Assembly (NCBI GenBank): GCA_903905505.1
Contig: CAIVGL010000094.1
Location: forward strand, 1-42,000
Length of the DNA: 42,000 nt
Source of the DNA: an uncultured Bacteroidia bacterium
Lineage (GTDB): Bacteria > Bacteroidota > Bacteroidia > Bacteroidales > Prolixibacteraceae
Reading direction: 5' to 3'
Positions 8,955 through 17,641 of this stretch are shown piece after piece. The notes under the pieces were generated by a model. That model saw nothing but the letters and a program-made list of their open reading frames with translations, had not been told where the DNA came from and searched no databases. How positions within the stretch are numbered: position 1 is the first letter of the stretch; each line of letters starts with the position of its first letter. The position numbers and the translations under genes are program-made.

Positions 8955-11900
8955 TTATTTTTTCTGTTCAAAGTCCATTGGAGGTAGTGGAGCATTTGCA
9001 GCCCACGACTCATTTGGATTTGGACCTAAAACAAGTTCAAGAGTTCCACCTTTGATGAGTTCGCGTTGAGGAATCCACCATTTATCCAACGATTTTCCAT
9101 TTAATTTCGCACTCTGGATATAACGATTGGCTTTCGAAGCATTTTTCGCTAAGATGGTAAATGTTTTTCCACCGTAATGCTCTTTCGAAAGATGCAAGAC
9201 GACCTTCGGATAGAGTGGACTGCTGATCTCATAAATCGGATCGACTCGGCATCCGCCGTCGGTTTGAAATAGCCCCATCGAACACATCACAAACCAGGCA
9301 CTCATCTGACCTTGGTCTTCATCACCTAGGTAAGCATCACCTGGATTATGACCATAATAAGCGTTCAGAATAGATCGAGACCATTTTTGCGTTAGCCATG
9401 GTTTGCCAGCCCAGTTAAAGAGCCATGCGACATGCATATCTGGCTGATTACCATGGTTTAAAGGATACATCCACCAACGATCGCCAGCGGCATTGAAACG
9501 AGTTTCTTCCGATTTCTCAAATCCTTCATTGAGCCTATTAACGAAACGGTCGCGGCCCATTGCGTCAACTAATCCAGGAACATTTTGAGGAACAAACCAG
9601 GTATATTGCCAAGCGTTACCTTCTACGAAATTATTTCGATCGAAAGGACTGAAGGGTGTAAGCCATTCCCCATTGGCTTTACGAGGTTGTGCAAAGCCTG
9701 TCTTTTCGTTAAACTGGTTTCTCCAGTATTCTGATCGCTTAAGGAATGTTTCTGTTAGTTCTTTTTTTCCTAGTGCTTTGGCCATCTGTGCCACACACCA
9801 GTCGTCATATGCATATTCATACGTATTTGAACTCCAAGTGCCTTTCCAGTCACCTAGTTGTTTTCCATCCATAGCCACGTACCTATGTTTTAGGTAATTG
9901 CCTAGATTTTCGTTTCCAGCCCAACCACCACCAGGTTGTTTCATCGGCATGGTGGTCTGCATCTTAACAATGGATTCAAGAATTTTCTCCTTGTCAATTC
10001 CTTTTACGCCGTGCTGGTAGGCCGCCACAAGCAGTGCGATCTCGTGTTCCGCAACCATGATACTCACATATTCTAATCCTGCCGGTCCTTTAGCTAGCCA
10101 GCCATTGGCGTCATACATGGCTAATTGAGATTTTACCCATTTCGCCGACCATTCAGGGGTGAGCAGGTTCATCACCTGATTAAGATTCCAGAAGGAGGTC
10201 CAGAAAGCATCGCAACCTAGCATAACTGCATTGGGATCTTTCAACTGTTGTTTGTGCTCTTCAGGATCTGTCCATTCGCCATTGACATCACTGAAGGTGT
10301 TACGGCCAACTAATGACCTGTACATATTGGAATAGAATTGTGTTTTTTCACGGGCATCCGGCGACTCAACTTCCACGCGGCTGAGGACTTCATTCCATAC
10401 ATTGCGCTGGTTTTGAACAACTGCTTCGAAATCCCAGCCGAATGGCTTCCCTACTTCTTGGTGCAGATTCTGACGTGCATTTTCTCTGCTTACCAACGAG
10501 ATACCTGTGCGCACCATGATTTTTTCGCCATCAGTCGTTTTAAATTCTACAAAGGCGCCACACTCATCGTGAAGTGCTAATTCAGCGATGTTCGAAAATA
10601 TTTTATCATCTTGCCAGCCGCCTAAACTATCGAAAGGACGACTAAATTGCATCACGAAATGTAGGTCGAATCGATTATTTCCATCGCCAAAAAGGTCACG
10701 AAAGTGGCTTTGTATTGTTCCTTCAAGTTCTGAAGGTCCTGAGCGATTTACCTTGGCTCCAACCACATTCATCTTATATTCATTGGGTAATAAGAAGTCT
10801 AACATCACCCTAGCCTTATCGTTTGCTGGAAAAGTATACCGTTGCAATGAAGCACGCGTTGTTGCGGTTAGCTCTGCTTTAATCCCCGTACTTTTCAACA
10901 TCACCTCGTAATAGCCTACTCCTCCTTTTTCAGCTGACTTGTCAATGCGTGAGCTATAACCTTTACCGTCGAGACCTGGTTTAGTTCGCAACTCTCCAAG
11001 GGTTGGCATCATTCCTAATCCCCCCATGGTCCACTCATGGATATGACTGAAACAGTCGATATATTCGTGGGTATATTCATAGCCTCCAACCCATCCATCG
11101 TTTTGATTATCAGGACTAATTTTTACCATTCCAAAAGGCATCCATGGACCTGGTGCGATCATCCAACGTGAATGTGCGGTCCCTTTAAAGAAATCGACGT
11201 AGTCAGCTGGTGTGACCTTTGGCGATTTCGTTAGCTGAAGTGTTGATTGAGCAATCTGTTTTCCCTCAGCGGCGAAGTTAATCTTCGTACTCTTTCCATC
11301 AGCTGGTACCGAAGCCGGTATTTCTAGCACTTGGAAACCTAGCGCTAACGGCCATTCATGTGCTGCAGTAACTCCAATGGCCACATTAAGCTTACCCGAC
11401 TTTTCGTGTTGGTAGACCTCCACTTTAAAAGTCGCTTGGTTGTTGCGACTGATGTCATAGGGTAGTGTGCTGACAGCACGAACGATGGTCTTGCTGGCCG
11501 GTGCTAGTTTTGCTCCTTGTGGTGTTTCAAGATTTAGGGCATCGAAGATTATCCAGCTGCCGGTTGTGCTTCGGAGCGCAATTTCGTTGTATCCTTTCTT
11601 CAAGAGTGAGGCTGGAAATTCAATATTTAATTTCGAACCAACAGCTTTGGAATAATCACCGCTAAGACTCGCATCTCCGCCACCCTTAGCTACATTTACT
11701 TCGTAGATAGCGTTGTTAACAGTCACCCGTAATACAGGCGGGTGTTCAGCTGCAGCATCACAAAGATCAATATTTAAGACGCAGTTACCCTGATTAGGTA
11801 ATGATTCGAGAACAAAACCAATAGGCAAGGTGTTCATCTGATCCCAACTTCCGTCAGGGTTACCACCTCCCCAAGGATCTAATGGCCCTGGCAACATACT

Positions 11901-12167
11901 TGGCCAGTCATTATTTACATCAGAAAGTCCGATGTAATAAGCATGTTCAGGACTTCCGAATCTTTGCAAGAAAGTGGTATATCCATCTTTTGCCAAGGTA
12001 AATTCGGCAGCACTATGGTCAACTTTGCCGATTTGCCATAACGATTGCGCTTGGGCGGAATAGCCAGATATCATTAAGATTAATCCGAACATCAAGCCGT
12101 TTAAATGGTTTGAAATAGATTTTCTCCGACCATTTCTGATCGAGTTGGAAAATAGTTGTGTTTTCAT
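8955..12167 (-). CDS. GH92 alpha-mannosidase-family enzyme with N-terminal PL4-type carbohydrate-binding-like domain
   Basis: The product has 1070 residues, which is long for GH92 (usually about 740-790). The signal is a long n-region followed by a hydrophobic core ending SAQA. Residues about 43-217 look like the CBM-like C-terminal domain III of PL4 rhamnogalacturonan lyases, with LWQIGKVDHSAAEF, YYIGLSDVNNDWP, and a terminal WIIFDALNLE strand. A second beta domain follows (about 225-310). GH92 starts near PADYVDFFKGT (318), with FSHIHEWTMGG. The likely general acid Glu is in VEGNAWQYTWFVPQ near 847, and the catalytic base Asp pair is in GDEDQGQMSAWF near 950, as in BT3990-type enzymes. These are Ca2+-dependent inverting exo-alpha-mannosidases. 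The linkage specificity is unknown. Confidence 0.88.
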   Translation of the reverse strand: MKTQLFSNSIRNGRRKSISNHLNGLMFGLILMISGYSAQAQSLWQIGKVDHSAAEFTLAKDGYTTFLQRFGSPEHAYYIGLSDVNNDWPSMLPGPLDPWGGGNPDGSWDQMNTLPIGFVLESLPNQGNCVLNIDLCDAAAEHPPVLRVTVNNAIYEVNVAKGGGDASLSGDYSKAVGSKLNIEFPASLLKKGYNEIALRSTTGSWIIFDALNLETPQGAKLAPASKTIVRAVSTLPYDISRNNQATFKVEVYQHEKSGKLNVAIGVTAAHEWPLALGFQVLEIPASVPADGKSTKINFAAEGKQIAQSTLQLTKSPKVTPADYVDFFKGTAHSRWMIAPGPWMPFGMVKISPDNQNDGWVGGYEYTHEYIDCFSHIHEWTMGGLGMMPTLGELRTKPGLDGKGYSSRIDKSAEKGGVGYYEVMLKSTGIKAELTATTRASLQRYTFPANDKARVMLDFLLPNEYKMNVVGAKVNRSGPSELEGTIQSHFRDLFGDGNNRFDLHFVMQFSRPFDSLGGWQDDKIFSNIAELALHDECGAFVEFKTTDGEKIMVRTGISLVSRENARQNLHQEVGKPFGWDFEAVVQNQRNVWNEVLSRVEVESPDAREKTQFYSNMYRSLVGRNTFSDVNGEWTDPEEHKQQLKDPNAVMLGCDAFWTSFWNLNQVMNLLTPEWSAKWVKSQLAMYDANGWLAKGPAGLEYVSIMVAEHEIALLVAAYQHGVKGIDKEKILESIVKMQTTMPMKQPGGGWAGNENLGNYLKHRYVAMDGKQLGDWKGTWSSNTYEYAYDDWCVAQMAKALGKKELTETFLKRSEYWRNQFNEKTGFAQPRKANGEWLTPFSPFDRNNFVEGNAWQYTWFVPQNVPGLVDAMGRDRFVNRLNEGFEKSEETRFNAAGDRWWMYPLNHGNQPDMHVAWLFNWAGKPWLTQKWSRSILNAYYGHNPGDAYLGDEDQGQMSAWFVMCSMGLFQTDGGCRVDPIYEISSPLYPKVVLHLSKEHYGGKTFTILAKNASKANRYIQSAKLNGKSLDKWWIPQRELIKGGTLELVLGPNPNESWAANAPLPPMDFEQKK

Positions 12168-12192
12168 GTTAGGACTTTAGGATTGCTTTTGA

Positions 12193-12966
12193 CTATTGTT
12201 TTTTTAATTTCTTTTGAAGTTGGCGGATGAGAATTTCCCGATCGCCATTTGCATTGGGATGAATGCCGTCTGGGACATATCTATGCCAAATGGCGTGATC
12301 AGGCTGACTATTATAAAGTTTCATCCAGTTGGCATAGTTATCGACGAACAACACGTCCCGATTTCTCTTGGCAACCTTCTTATATCCTTCGTAGTATTGC
12401 TCCAGATTTGGTCTTTTATTGGCATGGTCTTTAATACAGTTATTCATTGTCTGCACGATGATGTCGACTTTTTTCCCTTGTCCTTGATTTTGTTTTTTAG
12501 CCCATTCGTGAATCTGATCAATCATCATTTGAAGGTTTTCTTCCGATGCCTGTTGTGAAATATTATAGGGCAGGAAGGCATCATTGATGGCAAACTCGAT
12601 AAATATGGCGTCTGGATTTTCATTTGCCAGCACATCACTAAGTTGGAGCAGTCCGTAGCGTCCCGGGTGGTAGCCCTTGTCTGAGTTGACGGTTTTTGAG
12701 GCTGAGCCACCCACTGCATGATTTGACCAAGTTACTTTTCCCTTGTATTGAAGGGTGTTCAGCCATTCACCAGTGTGCTCAAACCACCCTTTGTTGCCAG
12801 ATCCTTTATCGGTTAAGCTAGTTCCGATAGCGGCAAGTTTAAGGTTTTCACCATGTTTCAATCGGGGTATGATGGCTCCAATACTGGATAAGGAGATAAG
12901 TAAGATACCTATCAAAAGAATAGGCTTCTGAAACTGGAAAGATCTAAATTTAAAATTTGTTTTCAT
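12193..12966 (-). CDS. SGNH/GDSL-family hydrolase, probable carbohydrate esterase
   Basis: The product is a 257-residue protein with an N-terminal hydrophobic signal/anchor (about 16-33, PILLIGILLISLSSIGA). The SGNH blocks are present: block I is AAIGTSLTDKG, with the Ser near residue 49 (GTS in place of GDS). The block II Gly lies in NHAVGGSASKT, block III is FIEFAINDA with the Asn, and block V is PDGIHPNANGDRE with the Asp and His near 236-239. The catalytic set is therefore complete. The enzyme probably deacylates sugar residues in the periplasm, in keeping with its position between the GH92 gene (25 bp) and the 715-residue putative hydrolase (56 bp). The acyl group is unknown. Confidence 0.82.
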   Translation of the reverse strand: MKTNFKFRSFQFQKPILLIGILLISLSSIGAIIPRLKHGENLKLAAIGTSLTDKGSGNKGWFEHTGEWLNTLQYKGKVTWSNHAVGGSASKTVNSDKGYHPGRYGLLQLSDVLANENPDAIFIEFAINDAFLPYNISQQASEENLQMMIDQIHEWAKKQNQGQGKKVDIIVQTMNNCIKDHANKRPNLEQYYEGYKKVAKRNRDVLFVDNYANWMKLYNSQPDHAIWHRYVPDGIHPNANGDREILIRQLQKKLKKQ

Positions 12967-13022
12967 AGGTTAGGTTTATGATGTAAAGTTAATATTTCAA
13001 TTTTCAAACGGATTTAAATGAT

Positions 13023-15170
13023 TTAGGGGGCTTTTTTTAATCCTTCCCATTTGACGACCCATGAGCCATCTTGTGGGAATCCAGGATTCGGAATATTGGG
13101 TGCGCCATCCCATCCAGCAGCCATCAATGCTACCGCATAGAGCAATCCGCCATTTGAAGGGAAATAGGGGAACGGTCCTCCAGTAGCTAGGCCGCAGTTA
13201 TTAAATTGAAATCCATATGTTGGGTAGAGTAACATATCCACTGCGAGTTGACGTTCACCAACTTTAGCTGCGCTCATCGCCATCATAGGAAAATCCCAGC
13301 CCCAGGTTTGATTCCATTTCCAGGTTTGTGCCACTTTCAACAGGGTTCGTTTTGCAAATTCAGGATCCACGCCATCTCCTGGAAGCATGCCATAAGTGCC
13401 AATTAATGACGGGTGCCCATAATTGTGTTTCTCATAAGTATCCGGCTGGCTCTCTTCCATAACATAAACATTGCCATTGGTCGGTAACGGTGATAAGCCG
13501 TTTAAAACTTTGTCCCATTTTTCATCACGGGAAAGTTTCAGCCGCTCACGCCAGAGCTGAGCAGTACGCAAGCCAAAACGCCAATAGGACAATTCAAATG
13601 CTGGATTAATAACGTCTTCAGGCTCTGTATTTTCAGGGACTGTTTTTATTGGTGGCAAGAGCTCATATCGTTTTTTTGCTTCGTTCCAGACTGGAAAGTC
13701 GGCCATAAATTCGGCTGTGCTAAAAACAAGTTCCCGCCACTTTTCCAATGTTTTTTTGTTGGGATGGGCCCGGTAATCAAGTTCAGCATAAAAGATCGGG
13801 TGTGGCTGCTGCCATATTAGCACCGGATTGATATTGTTGGAAGATTCACGGGCCTCGGGCCCGATCATTTTGGGCCAGCGGATCCCTTTATATCCCTGTT
13901 TTTCGGCAATAGCATGTGCTTGTGGTACAATGGATTTCAGGTATCCAAGGCTGCGATCCCATAAAGGCCATCGGTCCCATAAGGCATAATGGGCAGCATG
14001 CCACCAGTACATCTCTAGATGGAACTTACCCGACCATCCCGAACTATTTACTAGTCCACTTTCCGGCGGTGGGAGAGATCCAGCCTCATTAACCGTCATT
14101 AAATATTGCGAAAGGACAATGCGTCTTTCTAGCTCGAACCACCGAGGATCTTTGCTCCCTGATAGGTCTATTGCACCTCCGTGTTGCCAGAATTGACTCC
14201 AATAAGCGGCACTCGCCTTTTTAACGTGGGCAAAGGTTGGCAACTTTTTTGGTGCTATTTTTTTGTTAAACTCACAGGTGAATTCGAGATCCTTGCTTTG
14301 GGAATTCAAGATGTAATGGTGAGGGTTACCGGTTTCTGGGCCCTGAAGTGAGGCTTTGGCAGACCAGCTTAGACTAGCCGAATAAGAGGTTGTATCTAAT
14401 GTACGGGCAAAATCTGCATGATTGGCTCCACGAAGTGTCATTACTGTTTGGTGTGCTTCCGGTGTATTCCAGATGGTATTTCCGGGAGAATCACTTCCAT
14501 CGACATATGGAAAATCTAGGGCGATCTGAAGTCGTCCAGTGCTCATCAGGCTCGATTCGATTTTGATCGATACCGCATCGGTTTTTGGATTACCAAGTGT
14601 CATCACATCAACCGGCTGGCCATCTAATTTAAAGTGGCTCGTAATTACTCCTGTCCACAGATTGAGCTCCTGATGGATATCAGTCAGATCTTCCAACTTC
14701 GCAGGCTTCCCATCCGATTTGGTCAGTAGCATCATTAGTCTACCCAGAGGAAGCCGGTGAGGATTATAGTAGAGCCATTCTTCAAGTGCTTTTTGATTGG
14801 GTGAAACGGTCATATAGGGGACTTTGCGTCCTGCATGGTCCCAATCTTGCCAGCGATAGTCTTCAATTTTCTCTCCTTTAGGCAATGGTGACGAATGCCA
14901 GCCCCACTGGGAAAGGGTGCTGCCATAGAAAGTTTGTAATCCGGTAACATCTACACTGAATGCAAATTCGCCATTTCCAACCTGCAAGGCAACCTTTTTG
15001 TCAGGCTTGCTTACAACGATGTTATGACGCGTTACTAATGCGTATCGGTCTATGGAACCTGTTTTTTGTATTGTTTCAGTTGAGGAGTCTCCTGAACCTA
15101 TCAATGGTTTCGCTTGAATAGCGGCTCCAAAAACAAAAACAAGCAGGGACAGAAGAAAAAGTTTTTTCAT
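13023..15170 (-). CDS. Unassigned secreted protein, putative six-hairpin (alpha/alpha)6 glycosidase, GH65-like
   Basis: This is a 715-residue protein with a Sec signal (MKKLFLLSLLVFVFGAAIQA). I do not recognise a named family with certainty. The N-terminal third is strand-rich, beginning with LVTRHNIVVSKPDKKVALQVGNGEFAFSVD cut into short blocks such as VGNGEFAFSVD and GLQTFYGSTLSQWGWH. This is like the beta-sandwich that precedes the helical barrel in clan GH-L enzymes. The C-terminal part is helical and aromatic-rich, with KFHLEMYWWHAAHYALWDRW. A GPEARESSNN motif near residue 438 resembles the GPDEYH catalytic-acid block of GH65. I infer a glycosidase. The family, residue assignment and substrate are uncertain. 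It sits between the SGNH esterase and a DUF5703 gene, in line with a role in the same glycan pathway. Confidence 0.7.
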   Translation of the reverse strand: MKKLFLLSLLVFVFGAAIQAKPLIGSGDSSTETIQKTGSIDRYALVTRHNIVVSKPDKKVALQVGNGEFAFSVDVTGLQTFYGSTLSQWGWHSSPLPKGEKIEDYRWQDWDHAGRKVPYMTVSPNQKALEEWLYYNPHRLPLGRLMMLLTKSDGKPAKLEDLTDIHQELNLWTGVITSHFKLDGQPVDVMTLGNPKTDAVSIKIESSLMSTGRLQIALDFPYVDGSDSPGNTIWNTPEAHQTVMTLRGANHADFARTLDTTSYSASLSWSAKASLQGPETGNPHHYILNSQSKDLEFTCEFNKKIAPKKLPTFAHVKKASAAYWSQFWQHGGAIDLSGSKDPRWFELERRIVLSQYLMTVNEAGSLPPPESGLVNSSGWSGKFHLEMYWWHAAHYALWDRWPLWDRSLGYLKSIVPQAHAIAEKQGYKGIRWPKMIGPEARESSNNINPVLIWQQPHPIFYAELDYRAHPNKKTLEKWRELVFSTAEFMADFPVWNEAKKRYELLPPIKTVPENTEPEDVINPAFELSYWRFGLRTAQLWRERLKLSRDEKWDKVLNGLSPLPTNGNVYVMEESQPDTYEKHNYGHPSLIGTYGMLPGDGVDPEFAKRTLLKVAQTWKWNQTWGWDFPMMAMSAAKVGERQLAVDMLLYPTYGFQFNNCGLATGGPFPYFPSNGGLLYAVALMAAGWDGAPNIPNPGFPQDGSWVVKWEGLKKAP

Positions 15171-15209
15171 CGTAATCGTTGTTTAGTGATTTTTAGTAGC
15201 AATTATCCA

Positions 15210-17624
15210 TTAATCTTTATTCAGCATATTTAGGATATCGACTTCTCTTGATTTCGGTGTAACCTTTAATGAAAGGAGCTTGCCATTTCGCAATTCGCCC
15301 TCCACAGTTGTGTTATAAAGTGCATGAAGTTTAAAGTTCACATCCCATGATTTTGGCCAGGCTGGAAATAGATAGATCTTTTTCCCTTCCACTTGGAGGA
15401 TCATAGCTTGTAAAGTTGTCATCGATACTCCACCATGACTAATATCTGAGGTAGAGACTTGGTTAGGTCCCCAGAAGGCTGGAAAACGACAGCGAGGATC
15501 CGTCGATGCAAAATTAGAGATCATCATGCGGGCAGCCTGTTCCCCTTTTCCCACATAGGCAGCTTGAATAGAATTTAAGCGCCATCCGCCAATCTTTCCT
15601 TCATAAGGATATTTAGTCGCTAAGATTTCTGGGACATATTTCTCGATGCTCCGACGTCCAATTTCAAATCCTGGCGTTCCAATGGCATAAAGCCGATAGG
15701 GGAAGATACCATATAATTCAGGCATCTCGTCACCTTGACGTTTGGAAATGACTTCTGCTGCTGTAAGGACTTTTTCGCCCTCTGGTCCAGCAAGAGGGAT
15801 TTCTGGTAGATCGTGCAATGTTTTCATCCACCTCGAACGTTGTTCAGTGGTGGTAAGGTCTGCAGGTAAAGCTAATAACCGAGGAATAAGGTAGTGTAGA
15901 CCTGCAACTTCAGGCATTGGATTAATCGCTTTATGAACAGATTCTAAGGCGCAGGCTGGATCAATACGTATTTTACCTTTCTCGTCACGTTTATAATGTT
16001 GGTCGTAAAAGGTGACTACACCATCGGCCATCGGCATCAGGGTATCCTGGACAAATGACTTCCGTTGGGTTGCCTCATAGTAATCGATCATCATCGAAGA
16101 GAGTTCAATACCTCCTTGCCATAACCAGCGGACATAAACATTACTCATTTGTCCCAGTGGAAGCTTATCTCTATTCCAGCCATAATCGTCATTCCCAAAG
16201 CTTCCCCAAATATTTACGGTTGCTGGGATAAACAGACCTTCGTGATTGTAATAAATCTTTGTTCGCGCTTTAGCCATTGGAACCATATCGTGGTACATCG
16301 AGAAAATTGGTTTCAGTAGATCGAAATCACCACTTCTAAGCATCGGTCCACAAGTTGTTGTGCCAGCATCTAGAAACCAGTATAGTGGTCCGTGAAGTCT
16401 GAAATCAGCATCCTGAAGGTTTTTTGAATTACGGCTGTTGAAGGTGAAGATGGAGCCATCGTTTTTTATCGGATAAGCACCTCGACCGCCAGCAGCAGTG
16501 ATAAATCGTTGCAGAGCATATCCTCGATTGACAAGTTTTCCAGCTGGTTCAACACTAACTTTAGGAAGGATATGGGTGACGTCATGCAGCCCTTTTTTGC
16601 CTAATAGTTGAAGATCTTCACGTTCTTGAAGTCGTTTGGCCAATTCAGTAGCTGATGCTTCTGTTTTATCTTCAGGTGTTTGAACGTTGATCCAGCTTCT
16701 GGTCCAGAACATCTTCCACCATTGAGAATGAGCCACCCATTTCTGCTTAATATTCGATTTCTGCTCGTTCTCAACAAGGCTATTTAGTTTCTCTTGCCAT
16801 TGCTCCAGTGTTTGAGTCTGCTCAGAAAGGAGGCAGATCCGCAGGTCGAGCTGACGAGTGGGCTTTATGGTTCTTAAGGTCTGAGTGGCATTTTCAGCTG
16901 TGGCATGCACCATCTGTTTTCCGGTCATGCAGCCCCCAAAAGTCCGGTTCAGCAGCGGGTCATGAACCAAGTTCATTGCACTTTCCAGTCCTTGAACCTT
17001 CATGGAGATTGGAAGGGTAGAGTACGCATTACGATGATACCAAACAATTTTATTCTCTTGCGGAGGCAAAGCGATATCTGCTTTTTCAATGATTGGTGTT
17101 TTGGATTCCATCACACCCAAAGCGGCGTCACTCTCTTGCATGGCCCTATCGGCATTACGCCAGATTATTAGACTGGCTTCAGCTTCGATGTTTTTTTGCG
17201 ATTCACCTTCGAGATGGATAACAGGGTTATTGGCATCAATCCAGAGGCGCAATTTTGTTGCCGAACCACCAGCTCCACTTTTAATTATTATCTGTCCATT
17301 CTCCAGCTGAAGTTCTTGTCGGAACGGCCTTGCAGCCAATGATGGATTTAGTCGGATACGTACCTGACCAAGTTTAAGCAGACGACCGGCATCACTCCAT
17401 GAATCGGTCTTGGAGATGAAAAATAAAAGGTCTCCATTCTCTTCCACCCATACATTCATCCCAATATCCCCATTCCCAAGCGGCATTGAACCTGATGAGT
17501 TTACGCTGGGACTATCCCAAATGACATTGCATTGTTTTAAATTGGGAATTTGTCCCAATGTTTGGCTGCTATTATAAAATAGAGATGCTGTAAATATTGC
17601 AAGAATTAGAATCGTCTTTTTCAT
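15210..17624 (-). CDS. DUF5703-domain secreted protein, putative (alpha/alpha)6 glycosidase (copy B)
   Basis: The product has 804 residues and a Sec signal (MKKTILILAIFTASLFYNSSQTLGQ). The DUF5703 start motif VIWDSPSVNSSGSMPLGNGDIG is nearly the same as in the copy at 246-2498. Both copies share FRxELQLENGQ-type strands, TWYHRN/VWYHRN blocks, a G-RGxxPIK-DGSIFT block, the DYGW motif and a GH95-like C-terminal tail (LFPAWPKSWDVNFKLHA). In place of the D-Q-D-H-G of copy A, this copy has SDISHGG near residues 727-732, so an Asp and an H-G pair are kept. It has an extra segment around residues 330-370 (KLVNRGYALQRF follows it). It lies 17 bp downstream of a Gfo/Idh/MocA gene and is probably co-transcribed. 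Its substrate is unknown. Confidence 0.8.
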   Translation of the reverse strand: MKKTILILAIFTASLFYNSSQTLGQIPNLKQCNVIWDSPSVNSSGSMPLGNGDIGMNVWVEENGDLLFFISKTDSWSDAGRLLKLGQVRIRLNPSLAARPFRQELQLENGQIIIKSGAGGSATKLRLWIDANNPVIHLEGESQKNIEAEASLIIWRNADRAMQESDAALGVMESKTPIIEKADIALPPQENKIVWYHRNAYSTLPISMKVQGLESAMNLVHDPLLNRTFGGCMTGKQMVHATAENATQTLRTIKPTRQLDLRICLLSEQTQTLEQWQEKLNSLVENEQKSNIKQKWVAHSQWWKMFWTRSWINVQTPEDKTEASATELAKRLQEREDLQLLGKKGLHDVTHILPKVSVEPAGKLVNRGYALQRFITAAGGRGAYPIKNDGSIFTFNSRNSKNLQDADFRLHGPLYWFLDAGTTTCGPMLRSGDFDLLKPIFSMYHDMVPMAKARTKIYYNHEGLFIPATVNIWGSFGNDDYGWNRDKLPLGQMSNVYVRWLWQGGIELSSMMIDYYEATQRKSFVQDTLMPMADGVVTFYDQHYKRDEKGKIRIDPACALESVHKAINPMPEVAGLHYLIPRLLALPADLTTTEQRSRWMKTLHDLPEIPLAGPEGEKVLTAAEVISKRQGDEMPELYGIFPYRLYAIGTPGFEIGRRSIEKYVPEILATKYPYEGKIGGWRLNSIQAAYVGKGEQAARMMISNFASTDPRCRFPAFWGPNQVSTSDISHGGVSMTTLQAMILQVEGKKIYLFPAWPKSWDVNFKLHALYNTTVEGELRNGKLLSLKVTPKSREVDILNMLNKD

Positions 17625-17641
17625 GGTGAATGAGTGGTAAT

